A stretch of DNA of 64,000 bases from MGBC163016 sp964649145 (GCA_964649145.1 CAZYOQ010000007.1:1-64000); one strand, 5' to 3'; shown: positions 7,612 to 16,349, counted from the stretch's first letter. Program-made: numbers and translations. Notes: generated by a model from the letters alone, not told the origin.

Positions 7612-7745
7612 GTGAAAACTAGAGGCTGGAAACTTGAGACTGGAAGCCAAAGGCTAGAGCTGGAGACAGGAGGCTGGAGACAGGAGACAGGAGATTGGAG
7701 GCTGGAGGCAGGAGGCTGGAGACAGGAGACCGTGGACAGGAGGCT
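7612..7745 (+). repeat. Purine-rich imperfect tandem repeat upstream of mscL
   Basis: Many imperfect copies of a 7-14 base unit based on ggctggagacagga lie between the divergent reductase and mscL. It has no start signal or protein-like frame. Such tracts commonly vary in length between strains. Confidence 0.7.
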
Positions 7746-7778
7746 CTCGGAGCTTTTTTGCCGCTTTGACAGAGCGGT

Positions 7779-7798
7779 TATAATGTCTGAAAGGAGGT
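7779..7798 (+). promoter_or_regulatory. -10 box and ribosome-binding site of mscL
   Basis: TATAAT at 7779-7784 is a perfect -10 box. A -35 box is poor (ttgccg at 7758). AAGGAGGT at 7791-7798 is a near-perfect ribosome-binding site 7 bases before the ATG. The short distance implies a leader of only about 15 nt. Confidence 0.6.
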
Positions 7799-7805
7799 AA
7801 CGACC

Positions 7806-8297
7806 ATGGCAGATAAAAACAAGAAAAAAGCCAGCAGCCTCATCAGTGAATTCAAGGAGTTTATCAATCGTGGCAATGTAATTGACATGGCGGTCGGCAT
7901 CATTATTGGTGCTGCTTTCACCTCTATTGTCACAGCGCTTGTTGACCAGATTATTAACCCCTTGATCACATTGATTACAGGCGGGCACGGCACCGATGTG
8001 GGCGGTCTTGCGATTCCCGTGACCGACACGCAAAGCATCGATTTTGGCGCTTTCATAAGCGCTTGCATTAATTTCCTGATCGTTGCAGTTATCGTGTTTT
8101 TGCTGGTCAAGGTGTTTAACGCAATGAAAGATGGCGGAAGTAATCTTTTGCATCGCAACGCTCAAGGCGAGGAATATGTGGAAGTTCCACCGAAGTGCCC
8201 TTACTGCCTTGAAGAGGTAAACGTAGGAGCAACGCGTTGCCATCATTGTGCAGCTGAACTGCCCGAGCCTGCACAAGTAACAAAAGAGCCTGCATAG
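7806..8297 (+). CDS. mscL: Large-conductance mechanosensitive channel MscL with C-terminal zinc ribbon
   Basis: A 163-residue membrane channel that opens under tension to release solutes during osmotic downshock. The signature FKEFINRGNVIDMAVGIIIGAAF (read in two parts: N-terminal amphipathic helix, then TM1) is followed by TSIVTALVDQIINPLI, a periplasmic loop, and TM2 (about 78-100). After the usual end of MscL a tail of about 40 residues carries CPYCLEEVNVGATRCHHC, a four-cysteine zinc-ribbon pattern. This tail occurs in some actinobacterial and clostridial MscL proteins and its role is not settled. The strong ribosome-binding site and perfect -10 box suggest good expression. Monocistronic. 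Confidence 0.93.
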   Translation: MADKNKKKASSLISEFKEFINRGNVIDMAVGIIIGAAFTSIVTALVDQIINPLITLITGGHGTDVGGLAIPVTDTQSIDFGAFISACINFLIVAVIVFLLVKVFNAMKDGGSNLLHRNAQGEEYVEVPPKCPYCLEEVNVGATRCHHCAAELPEPAQVTKEPA

Positions 8298-8564
8298 ACA
8301 CACCAGCGTTCTAATATCTTGCGCCGCCTCTGGCGCTACCACACGCCGCTTCTGGCGCTGCTATATTCCGTCCTTGACGGCCACCATGTTTCGCCCTTGG
8401 CGTCGGCGTGCGACGCCCACGGCGCTGCCGCGTTTCGCCCTTGTATGGCTTTTCCTGACGCTACTGTATTGCCGTCCTTGACGCTATTGCATGGTCGTCC
8501 TTGACAAGTGCTTTGTTTGGGGCACCATAAAGATAGGTCATATTCACGTGGGAAGGAGTGTCTC

Positions 8565-10001
8565 ATGGGACTTATTGCCGCGTATGCTGTTCCTCATCCT
8601 CCTCTAATCGTGCCTGCTGTTGGGCGCGGGGAGGAGCAGGGCATCGCAAACACCATTGCTGCATATGAGGAGGTGGCGCGTCGCGTTCAGGCTGCAAACC
8701 CTGAGACCATTGTGATTACCTCGCCGCATGCGCCCTTGTACCGTGATGGGTTTTTCGTGGCCAACACACCTTGGGAAAGCGGTTCTCTGCAGCAATTCGG
8801 CTGTCCGAACGAGCGCATAAGTGTTCAGGTAGATCTCGCGTTTTCTGATGAAGTAGTCGAGCGTTTACAAGGTCGTTCCATCACCTGCGCAGGTGCGCCG
8901 CGTGGGGCAAACGATATTGACCATGCAAGTTTCGTGCCGTTGCACTTTCTGGAACAAGCGCTTGACCTTGACCAAGTTAATGTGGTGCGCATCGGACTTT
9001 CGGGGCTTTCAAGCGAGAGCCATCGTGTGATGGGGGAGGCCATCGCAGATACCGCCAATGCTCTGGAGCGCCGCTACGTACTAATCGCGAGTGGTGACAT
9101 GTCGCACAAGCTTAAGGAAAGCGGCCCGTATGGCTTTGCGCCTGAGGGACCTGAGTTTGACCGTGCGGTGACTAAGATCTTTGCCGAGGGTCGGCTTGAG
9201 GAATTGTTTGGCTTGGATGATGACTTGTGTGAGAGAGCCGCTGAATGCGGTCTGCGATCATTTCAGATTATGGCAGGCGCGCTTGAGGCAACAGACAAGC
9301 CTTACACTTCCGAGCTGTTAAGTTACGAAGGTCCGTTTGGGGTTGGCTATGCCGTTGCGGCCTTCGAGATAAAAGATGAAGAGGACGCAGCCACTGCCAC
9401 CTCTCAGGGCGATGTTGATGCAGCTGCCGCCACTCAGGCCGACCCACTTGTGGCTCTTGCACGCGAGGCCGTGGAGCATGTTGTGCGCACAGGTTTGCTA
9501 CTTCCCCTGCCTTCAGACCTTTCGCCTGCGCTTACAGACCAGCGTGATGGCGCTTTTGTGAGCTTGCATATAGGAGATGCCCTGCGTGGCTGCATTGGCA
9601 CGATATCTCCTGTGCAGCCAACGCTTGCTGAAGAGATTATCGCCAATGGGGCACATGCCGCTACGCGAGATCCTCGCTTTCCCGCTGTACAGGAAAGCGA
9701 GTTGGACTTTCTTTCATATTCGGTAGATGTGCTTGGCAAGGCAGAAGAGGTGCGCACGCTAAGCGAGCTTGACCCGAAGCGCTATGGAGTCATTGTTACT
9801 AGCGGGTTTAGACGCGGCCTTCTTTTGCCTGACCTTGATGGTGTTGACACTGTCGAAGACCAAATTGTTATAGCTAAGCGAAAGGCAGGCATTGGCCTAC
9901 ATGAGGCTGTAACACTTGAGCGCTTTGAAGTGGTGCGCCACACTTGCGGCGGCGAAGCGCGCAGCGAGGATGCGACGCGCGACGAAAGCAACAAGCAGTG
10001 A
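8565..10001 (+). CDS. amrA: AmmeMemoRadiSam system protein A: MEMO/LigB-like domain fused to AMMECR1
   Basis: A 478-residue two-domain protein. The ATG at 8565 has ggaaggag 6 bases upstream. Residues about 1-270 resemble the class III extradiol dioxygenase (LigB)/MEMO fold, with histidine-bearing segments AVPHPPLIVP, TSPHAPLYRDG, DHASFVPLHFLEQA and SGDMSHKL. After a short Ala/Thr/Asp-rich linker (about 275-300), residues about 305-460 are an AMMECR1 domain with the hallmark LRGCIGTISP. The radical-SAM partner follows 17 bases downstream. The trio AMMECR1-MEMO-radical SAM is conserved across bacteria and archaea as AmmeMemoRadiSam, but its substrate is not established. A joint covalent modification is only a proposal. 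Confidence 0.85.
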   Translation: MGLIAAYAVPHPPLIVPAVGRGEEQGIANTIAAYEEVARRVQAANPETIVITSPHAPLYRDGFFVANTPWESGSLQQFGCPNERISVQVDLAFSDEVVERLQGRSITCAGAPRGANDIDHASFVPLHFLEQALDLDQVNVVRIGLSGLSSESHRVMGEAIADTANALERRYVLIASGDMSHKLKESGPYGFAPEGPEFDRAVTKIFAEGRLEELFGLDDDLCERAAECGLRSFQIMAGALEATDKPYTSELLSYEGPFGVGYAVAAFEIKDEEDAATATSQGDVDAAAATQADPLVALAREAVEHVVRTGLLLPLPSDLSPALTDQRDGAFVSLHIGDALRGCIGTISPVQPTLAEEIIANGAHAATRDPRFPAVQESELDFLSYSVDVLGKAEEVRTLSELDPKRYGVIVTSGFRRGLLLPDLDGVDTVEDQIVIAKRKAGIGLHEAVTLERFEVVRHTCGGEARSEDATRDESNKQ

Positions 10002-10018
10002 GCAGGGGCAGCGCGGCA

Positions 10019-10858
10019 ATGAGTGAGCGCATCACCTGTCATGTGTGTCCTCGTGGATGCACGTTGGCGCAAGGTGAACGCGGCGCGTGTAGGGCTCGTC
10101 GTGCGGAAGGCGGGCGCGTAATTGCAGAAAACTACGGGCGCATTACCTCCCTTGCGCTTGACCCTATCGAAAAGAAGCCCCTTGCGCATTTTCATCCGGG
10201 TTCGAAGGTGCTTTCTGTGGGCTCGTACGGTTGCAACCTGCATTGCCCATTTTGTCAGAATGCCTCAATTGCTTGTGCAGGAGAGAGCGACGTTACTTGG
10301 AAAGAGGTAGCGCCTGTTGAGCTTGTAGAAATGGCCTCCTCGGCCGTCGATAAGGGAAACATCGGCATTGCCTACACCTATAACGAGCCGCTTGTGGGCT
10401 ACGAATTTGTGCGCGATACAGCCCGTCTTGCGCACAAACGCGGGCTGGTCAACGTTTTGGTTTCAAATGGCTGTGTAAACGCCGAGCCACTAGGTGAAAT
10501 TGCCGAACTTATCGATGCCGCCAACATCGACTTAAAAGGCTTTACGCCAGAATTTTTCGACCTAGTGGGCGCAAATGAGGCCTGCGTGCGCCATACCATA
10601 GAAGTCTTGGCTGCAACGCCCACATGTCATCTTGAAGTAACTACGCTGGTCATCCCGGGTCTTAACGACACGGACGAGGAAATAGCTGCAGCCGCGCAGT
10701 GGCTTGCAAGCCTCGATGAGACAATTGTCTATCACCTGACACGCTTTTTTCCGCTTCATTACTTTAGTGATCGCACGCCCACGCCGCCCTCGACGCTCTA
10801 TCGACTTGCCGAGGTGGCTGGGCGCTATCTTTCGTATGTGTATGTGGGCAACTGTTAG
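10019..10858 (+). CDS. amrS: AmmeMemoRadiSam system radical SAM enzyme
   Basis: A 279-residue radical S-adenosylmethionine enzyme resembling pyruvate formate-lyase activases. The start at 10019 (MSERITCHVCPRGC) gives the family's normal N-terminus with an extra four-cysteine segment, CHVCPRGC and GERGACRAR. The SAM cluster motif C-x3-C-x2-C is visible as CNLHCPFC near residue 75, followed by TYNEP and a barrel with VSNGC and IDLKGF. It overlaps no gene but lies 17 bases after the MEMO-AMMECR1 fusion, an operon that defines the AmmeMemoRadiSam system. Strictly anaerobic chemistry fits the rest of the window. The protein or small molecule it modifies is unknown. Confidence 0.88.
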   Translation: MSERITCHVCPRGCTLAQGERGACRARRAEGGRVIAENYGRITSLALDPIEKKPLAHFHPGSKVLSVGSYGCNLHCPFCQNASIACAGESDVTWKEVAPVELVEMASSAVDKGNIGIAYTYNEPLVGYEFVRDTARLAHKRGLVNVLVSNGCVNAEPLGEIAELIDAANIDLKGFTPEFFDLVGANEACVRHTIEVLAATPTCHLEVTTLVIPGLNDTDEEIAAAAQWLASLDETIVYHLTRFFPLHYFSDRTPTPPSTLYRLAEVAGRYLSYVYVGNC

Positions 10859-10944
10859 CGCGCTATTTCGCCTGTTGACCACGCGTCTCTAGCGTACATG
10901 CTAAGAATTTTGCGCATATGTACTACAACGCATGCGTAAAGCTG

Positions 10945-11703
10945 CTATCGCATCATCAAAGTGCCGCCGTCGATGCAGATGACCTGGCCAGTAAGGTAGT
11001 GGGCATCCTCACTTGCAAGGAAGGCCATAATTGGCGCGAAGTCTTTCTGTGTATCGCCAAGCTTGCCGCCTAAGGGAATCGCGGTTGCCATGAAGGCGTC
11101 GTGTGCCTTGAGCTCTTCTGGCGTCATGGCGGCGCGCGTCTTGTCATACATAGGAGTCCAGATCGTTGGCGCGATCATATTGGCACGGATGTTATACTGT
11201 GCCCATTCCATAGCAATAGACCTTGTCCATGCGGTAACAGCGCCTTTACTGGCTGCGTATGCTGCCTTGCCTTTGTAACCCTGAATACCGCCAGCGCTCG
11301 TGAAGTTGATTATGTGGCCGCCGTGATCCTTCATATAGGGGAAGACAGCCGTATTGGTTAAGTAGGTACCCGTTGCGTTGGTTTGCATGACCGATGCCCA
11401 GGTTTCTTCGGTAATGTCTTCTGCTGGACCGCCCGGAGCAATGCCTGCCGCGTGGATGAAGACGTCGACGCCTCCAAGAGCATCAACCGACTTGCGCATT
11501 GCGTCGTCTACGGCCTCTTTGTTGGTTACTTCGGTTTGGATGAATGTTGCTTTTGTCTCGTCTGTCAGGCGCTGCGCAGCTTGAACGTTTCTTCCCCAAA
11601 AGACTACCTTTGCTCCCAGCCCAGGAAATGCTTTAACCAGGGCTTCGCCCATTCCGCTTGTGCCGCCCGTGATGATAACCTTCCGCCCGGTAAGATCGAC
11701 CAT
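10945..11703 (-). CDS. Short-chain dehydrogenase/reductase (SDR)
   Basis: A 252-residue classical SDR. The ATG at 11703 is 8 bases after aaaggg; a GTG two codons earlier is the alternative. The cofactor motif TGGTSGMG lies near residue 14, followed by NATGTYLTN, the catalytic Ser in FTSAGG and YAASKGAVTA with the YxxxK pair. The C-terminal part SEDAHYLTGQVICIDGG is standard. These enzymes oxidise or reduce alcohols/ketones with NAD(P). Steroid, bile acid or sugar substrates are common in this group, but nothing here decides between them. It is monocistronic and convergent with the radical SAM gene. A weak hairpin (ttgcgcat/atgcgtaa) lies at 10912-10938. Confidence 0.85.
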   Translation of the reverse strand: MVDLTGRKVIITGGTSGMGEALVKAFPGLGAKVVFWGRNVQAAQRLTDETKATFIQTEVTNKEAVDDAMRKSVDALGGVDVFIHAAGIAPGGPAEDITEETWASVMQTNATGTYLTNTAVFPYMKDHGGHIINFTSAGGIQGYKGKAAYAASKGAVTAWTRSIAMEWAQYNIRANMIAPTIWTPMYDKTRAAMTPEELKAHDAFMATAIPLGGKLGDTQKDFAPIMAFLASEDAHYLTGQVICIDGGTLMMR

Positions 11704-11709
11704 GATCAC

Positions 11710-12183
11710 AACCCTTTCTCGTATCGCTTTTCGATTGTTTAACAGGTGCCTGACAGTTACAAAGCATCACAAAACATGTCTGACAATTCGGATATTTATA
11801 CGGCGTCTTTTACTCGCGCTAAATTGCGAATATTTGGCTTGCAACCAAACGACGGCGCTTGCATATCCGCTTTTATTCGCGATAGATCTTTCAGGGCGCT
11901 TATTGCAATATTGGCGACAGACGGGCTGAAAGAGTTTGCTTGCGGGGCGGCAAGAGCCAGCGAAGGGTTTTAGGGTGGTAAGAGATGGCGGCTAGAACCA
12001 GTAAGAGCGGAAAGAGCGGAAATAGCGGACGCAATAACTGGGGGGGCTGTAAGTGAGAGCGGTAAGAACTAGTTGGGGTTATAAGAGCGGGTGCCAAAAC
12101 GGGGGAGCGGACGAAAAGGCGCCAAGTGCAAAGCTCGTCTTAGATATTCACCATTGCCAAGCAAATATCGCTTACAAAAACTT
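11710..12183. other. Non-coding region with degenerate purine-rich repeats
   Basis: About 470 bases without a credible gene. From about 11960 to 12120 short units such as agagcgga and taagagcgg recur irregularly. The short open frames have no ribosome-binding sites or family resemblance. Confidence 0.5.
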
Positions 12184-12222
12184 TAAAAAAAGAACGTAGG
12201 GACTGCACTTGCAGCCCCTACG
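12184..12222 (-). terminator. Rho-independent terminator of the arsM operon
   Basis: CGTAGGG/CCCTACG with an inner CTGCA/TGCAG stem forms a hairpin at 12195-12222. On the minus strand it is followed by a run of six T (aaaaaa at 12185-12190). It lies 54 bases after the arsM stop. Confidence 0.85.
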
Positions 12223-12276
12223 AAAAAGTTGCTAATCGCTAACAGCGGTCTTGGTCTAGCGCTAGCGTCAATCAGC

Positions 12277-13323
12277 TTAGCAGCAGCATCCGCCGCCACC
12301 ACCGTCAACTGAAGGCGCATTGCCGCAGCCTTCGAACGGTCCGAAGTGGTGCGAACGATCGCCCCAAATGTCAAAGTACTTGCCAAAGCGTGTATTTTGC
12401 ACATAGGCGCAAGAATTGCCGCAAACAAGCATCGGCTGGCCGCAGAAGAAGCGATGATGGTCATCAAGGTCGAAGTAGTCTTCAGATCCCTTCATGCCAC
12501 CTTCATACTTTGCAACCTGTCCGTATTGCTCGCAGATATCCTCTTCAACATCAGGCAGCTTGAAAGCACGTACTGTACGTGATGAGTATTGAATATTACC
12601 AACAAGCTTCTCGATTTCAGGGTTATCGATGGTTGCAGCAGAAGAAGACATATAACGGAAGTCTGCCCAGCCAACCTTTGTCATCATGCGGCGGAAGTCT
12701 TCAATGTACATTGCGCCACCTAGGCATTCGCCAACAAGCTGTGGGTCTGTGTTGATTTCGTCAGGAACGCGACGATCTGCAAAGATGTCAGAGAAGTAAA
12801 GCTCGCCGCCAACCTTAAGCACGCGCCAAATTTCGCGGAAAACCTGCTCTTTCATAGGGGAAAGATTGATCACGCAGTTCGAAATAACTACATCCACGCT
12901 TTCATCGGCAACATCGGCTATATCTTCGATGTAAGACTGAATGAATTCGATGTTGGATTTGGTATAGCCAAATGCGCTAGCCATTTCATCTTGGTGCTTC
13001 TTCGCGATTGCTAGCTGATCCTCGTTCATATCGATGCCAATGACGCGTCCGTTTTCGCCAACAAGTTTGCTTGCGATATAGCAGTCACGTCCCGTTCCGC
13101 ATCCAAGGTCTAAGACCGTGCAGCCCTCTAGTGCAAGGGGCAGAGGAGAACCGCAGCCATAGAAGCGGCTGGTGATTTCTTCAGGAATCTCTTCTGCAAT
13201 CTCGCGAACATATTCAGGCATAGATTCTGGACCGCAGCAGCAGGTATGTGTTGCCATTTCCCCTTTTTCTACCAGGGTGACTTTGCTGTAGTACTCTTTG
13301 ACTTGTTCTCTAATGTCACTCAC
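12277..13323 (-). CDS. arsM: Arsenite S-adenosylmethyltransferase ArsM
   Basis: A 348-residue cytoplasmic methyltransferase that turns As(III) into methylated arsenicals using SAM and thiols. Motif I is LDLGCGTGRD near residue 71. The As-binding cysteines fit: C150 in ISNCVINLSP and C200 in GECLGGAMY, 50 residues apart as in characterised ArsM proteins, plus CCC at 28-30 and C57 in YGCGSP. The protein ends in a Gly run and CCC, which may bind or hand over arsenic. It follows the aquaglyceroporin gene by 26 bases in the same operon and is closed by a strong terminator. No ArsR, ArsB or ArsC gene is nearby and no ArsR site was recognised. Confidence 0.93.
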   Translation of the reverse strand: MSDIREQVKEYYSKVTLVEKGEMATHTCCCGPESMPEYVREIAEEIPEEITSRFYGCGSPLPLALEGCTVLDLGCGTGRDCYIASKLVGENGRVIGIDMNEDQLAIAKKHQDEMASAFGYTKSNIEFIQSYIEDIADVADESVDVVISNCVINLSPMKEQVFREIWRVLKVGGELYFSDIFADRRVPDEINTDPQLVGECLGGAMYIEDFRRMMTKVGWADFRYMSSSAATIDNPEIEKLVGNIQYSSRTVRAFKLPDVEEDICEQYGQVAKYEGGMKGSEDYFDLDDHHRFFCGQPMLVCGNSCAYVQNTRFGKYFDIWGDRSHHFGPFEGCGNAPSVDGGGGGCCC

Positions 13324-13349
13324 TTTTCGACCTTTCTCTTCGCTTTCCT

Positions 13350-14177
13350 TTATTCTGATTTCTTATGGCAGCCGGCTACAACCTTTGTGTAGAACAGACC
13401 GCCTAGAATACCGCCGACAAGTGGACCTACGATGTAGACGATGATTGCCTCCCATGAGAAGCAAACCTCTGGTGAGAATCCTGCAAGCAGCGCCATGACA
13501 CGTGGCATGAAGTCACGAGCTGGATTTAAGCCTGCGTCGGTCAGAGGACCTACTGTGCCGATGATAACAGTGATGGTAAGGCCAATAAACAGTGGGAAGA
13601 GGTTGTTGTTTGGGCGACCTAGGTTTGCACCGTCGGTCATAGAGAAGATAACGAACAACAAGATGAATACGCCTATACCCTCGGCGCATGCACCTACCCA
13701 GACAGGCACGACACCAAGTGCAGTATTCGGGAATTGTTCTGCCCAGATGGAAGATACCGATGAGGCAACGCCTTGTGTGAGACCATCAGAGGCAAGTATG
13801 GAAAGAGCTGAATCGGCAAACAATGCCCAGAGTGCTGCAGCAGCCAAAAATGCTCCTACGCACTGTCCAAGCAAGTAGATGCCAAGCTTGCTGGCCTTCA
13901 TGCGACCGGTGACGATCATAGCAACCGTAACAGCTGGATTGAAGTGGGCATCAGAAAGGTTGCGAGTCGCGTAAATTGCGATGGCAATTGTGACACCCCA
14001 GACCATACCTACTTGGAAAGGGCCTGTCATGGCACCATATAAAGTTGCTGTAGAAACGGCGCCAATACCGAGGAAGCACATGAGAAATGTTCCGATGCAT
14101 TCGCCCCAGAACTCGCGAAGCACCGGATGGGGATCAGCAAGCGCAGGCTTACTGGTCGAAGAATCAGTTTCGGCCAT
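13350..14177 (-). CDS. Aquaglyceroporin (MIP family), first gene of the arsM operon
   Basis: A 275-residue MIP channel with six membrane spans and both pore boxes: NPA at about 80-82 (DAHFNPAVTVAM) and about 218-220 (DAGLNPARDFMPR). The Asp after NPAR and the glycine-rich surroundings are typical of glycerol-type rather than strict water channels. As a neutral-solute pore it could pass glycerol, As(OH)3 or methylarsenite by diffusion. It is directly upstream of arsM with 26 bases between them, so co-transcription is very likely and an arsenic role (as for AqpS in Sinorhizobium) is plausible. A strong ribosome-binding site (aaggaggt) precedes the start at 14177. Glycerol uptake remains the alternative. 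Confidence 0.88.
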   Translation of the reverse strand: MAETDSSTSKPALADPHPVLREFWGECIGTFLMCFLGIGAVSTATLYGAMTGPFQVGMVWGVTIAIAIYATRNLSDAHFNPAVTVAMIVTGRMKASKLGIYLLGQCVGAFLAAAALWALFADSALSILASDGLTQGVASSVSSIWAEQFPNTALGVVPVWVGACAEGIGVFILLFVIFSMTDGANLGRPNNNLFPLFIGLTITVIIGTVGPLTDAGLNPARDFMPRVMALLAGFSPEVCFSWEAIIVYIVGPLVGGILGGLFYTKVVAGCHKKSE

Positions 14178-14390
14178 AGAAACATAACCTCCTTATATGA
14201 AGTTTTTATGATGCATATGTCGACATATGAGATGGCTATATGCCAAGAAAGCACGAAACCGCATCTAAGTGCATACAACCACTCTGAGACTAGAGTAAGA
14301 AATCTTTTAATAAGATGGTGTGCAATATTGGTGAATGTCCAATAATAGAGGTAAACGGTTATGAGTCAGATGCAAACTAATGGTGCAAAA

Positions 14391-14417
14391 AAAGCCTACT
14401 GTTTCCAGTAGGCTTTT
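14391..14417 (-). terminator. Bidirectional terminator after tRNA-Ala
   Basis: AAAGCCTACT and AGTAGGCTTT pair around the loop gtttcc. A-runs on the left give a T-tract for the minus strand, 7 bases past the tRNA end. The right side gives tttt for the plus strand. Confidence 0.85.
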
Positions 14418-14423
14418 GATTTT

Positions 14424-14499
14424 TGGTGGAGACGATGGGACTTGAACCCACGACATCCACGTTGCGAACGTGGCGCTCTCCCAACTGAGCTACGCCCCC
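14424..14499 (-). tRNA. tRNA-Ala (anticodon CGC)
   Basis: The complete cloverleaf reads on the minus strand. The acceptor GGGGGCG pairs with CGTCTCC and includes the alanine identity pair G3-U70. The D arm is GCTC/GAGC. The anticodon arm CCACG-TTCGCAA-CGTGG gives anticodon CGC (codon GCG). The variable loop is ATGTC and the T arm GTGGG-TTCAAGT-CCCAT. The CCA end is encoded. A terminator follows directly. Confidence 0.95.
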
Positions 14500-14722
14500 A
14501 TATGTGCTCGAGAAAACGAGCTTTCGTATTTTACAACAGAATTCGTATTCTATAAATGAGCCTTTTAAATACGGCTTTGAGATGCACCTTTTGCCTTCAA
14601 TTAAATCCCAAACCCGAAAACGTGTGGGGAGGTAAACGAAAACCTATAACGGGGCGATGCTACGATACCCAAAACGCGGGAGTAGGGGTAATCGAAAGCT
14701 GAGATGGAGCTAAACGAAGTGT

Positions 14723-15076
14723 TTAAGAAAGAACCTTCTCTTCTGTATCCATGAAAAGACGAACGTTTTCAGGAAGCGGCTCTGGTGCCGGTTCGTCTTC
14801 CTCGATAAACTCTCCAAATATGGGTTTGCCGTTTTCAGAAACTTCGACCATCCCAGTTAGGATGTCTGCATATTGAAAGGAATGGCGTGCCTTCGCGCCA
14901 CGCTTGCGCTCCACTTCCAAAATGAAGAGGCGAGGATGCACTTGTGTGAGAATGCCCTCGTTTTCGACTATCTTGGAGCGACCCATGTTCGCACGCACTT
15001 TGATACGCTTTCCCACGAAGTCGTTCAAGGTGTCATGTATGGAATCTACTATCCCTGCCTGTTTCACTAAGTCCAT
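14723..15076 (-). CDS. veg: Veg family protein
   Basis: A 117-residue protein of the Veg family (formerly DUF1021). The core DFVGKRIKVRANMGRSKIVENEG and then LTQVHPRLFILEVERKRG, SFQYADILTGMVEV match the SH3-like Veg barrel of Bacillus, where Veg influences biofilm matrix production. The acidic, proline-rich C-terminal tail (about 95-117) is extra. AGGAGG lies about 8 bases before the ATG at 15076. It stands alone between tRNA-Ala and the divergent peptidase. The role in this organism is not known. Confidence 0.85.
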   Translation of the reverse strand: MDLVKQAGIVDSIHDTLNDFVGKRIKVRANMGRSKIVENEGILTQVHPRLFILEVERKRGAKARHSFQYADILTGMVEVSENGKPIFGEFIEEDEPAPEPLPENVRLFMDTEEKVLS

Positions 15077-15237
15077 TGTCTAGTCCTCCTGAATTCCTCA
15101 ATTCTTTTCGAGTACACTACCACTGCGAGGGTGAAAGGCAGTTTAGAGGGGGTAAGCGGTACACATATCGTCGCACTTTCGCAGTTTGAATCGCTTTCGT
15201 AAAATGAACAATTCAATTCTTTAGCGAAGGATTAGTA

Positions 15238-16284
15238 ATGAACACTTTGTTTGCTCCAGCGGATTTTTCGGATTTACCAGAATTTGGCGTTGGCCACTAC
15301 ACCAACCTCGAAGCCATGACAGGGTGCACTTGCTTCGCTGCGAGGGGTGAATGCGCCGAAGGTGTTACAGGCGCGGTAGATGTTCGTGGGGGAGGGCCTG
15401 CCACTCGAGAGACCGACCTTCTTCGCCCGGAAAACATGGTGCAGAAGGTAAATGCCGTCATGATAAGCGGAGGGTCGGCCTTCGGGCTCGAAAGCGCTAA
15501 TGGCGCTATGCAGGTTCTGGCGCAAAGCGGTAGTGGTTTTGCAGTGGGGCCTGTGAAGGTGCCTATAGTTCCTACAGCATGTCTTTTCGACTTACTTCTT
15601 GCCAAACCTGTTTGGCCCACATCTGAAAATGGTGCTCAAGCTGCTAGAGATGCGCTTGCCATGCAAGGTGGCGATCTTGCTATGGGAACAGTAGGGGCTG
15701 GAACCGGTGCGACGGTTGGGAAAATGGGCTTGCCTGCTTGGGCTTCAAAATCAGGCTTTGGCTGGAGTGGTGCCCGATTGGGCGACCTTGTACTTATCGC
15801 ATGCGTTGCAGTAAACGCAGCTGGAAATGTCATGGCTACGGATGGAACTTGGCTTGCAGGTGTAAAGGATGCAAGTGGCAAAATATTAGACCCTCTTGGT
15901 GCCTCTTTGGCTGCCGCAGAACATATGCGCGTTTCTCATGCAGAAAGTGACGCGACTGGCGTGCCGGCTTCTTCGGAATTTACGGGTCACCCTACAAATA
16001 CAACCCTTGGGGTGGTGCTTACAAATGCGCCATTGACTAAATCGCAGGCCACCAAAGTAGCTCAGCAAACTCATGATGGCTATGCTCGCGCAATCAAACC
16101 AGTTCATACTTCAGGTGATGGGGATGCGGTATTTGTGATGGCATCTGGCACTATGACTAATGCGCAGGATATGCAAGACTCGCTTTTAGACCTTACAGGA
16201 ATTATGGCCGCAGATGCTATGGCTGATGCTATTAGGTGCGCTGTTAAAGCCGCCGGAGCATCCGAATTATCCGAGTTCATCTAA
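15238..16284 (+). CDS. P1 family (DmpA/S58-type) peptidase
   Basis: A 348-residue N-terminal-nucleophile-type protein. Family marks are GVGHYTN, GVTGAVDVRGGGPATRETDLL, AVMISGGSAFGLE, VGAGTGATVGK and the late NTTLGVVLTNAPLTK, where the precursor is expected to self-cleave so that the new N-terminal residue becomes the nucleophile. Related enzymes are aminopeptidases or beta-aminopeptidases; the substrate here is unknown. The ATG at 15238 follows gcgaagga. It is monocistronic with a small hairpin about 65 bases downstream. The length is normal and nothing is missing. Confidence 0.85.
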   Translation: MNTLFAPADFSDLPEFGVGHYTNLEAMTGCTCFAARGECAEGVTGAVDVRGGGPATRETDLLRPENMVQKVNAVMISGGSAFGLESANGAMQVLAQSGSGFAVGPVKVPIVPTACLFDLLLAKPVWPTSENGAQAARDALAMQGGDLAMGTVGAGTGATVGKMGLPAWASKSGFGWSGARLGDLVLIACVAVNAAGNVMATDGTWLAGVKDASGKILDPLGASLAAAEHMRVSHAESDATGVPASSEFTGHPTNTTLGVVLTNAPLTKSQATKVAQQTHDGYARAIKPVHTSGDGDAVFVMASGTMTNAQDMQDSLLDLTGIMAADAMADAIRCAVKAAGASELSEFI

Positions 16285-16349
16285 TCGTAGAACTTATTTG
16301 CGGCTTGCGAATTTGTAGAACCCTAAGTCTCTGCTTCCGTAGAGCCTTA

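Noticed and set aside
7449..8342. A 297-codon minus-strand frame over mscL and the purine repeats
   Set aside because: It is antisense to a clear mscL, has low-complexity translation over the repeats and no start signal.
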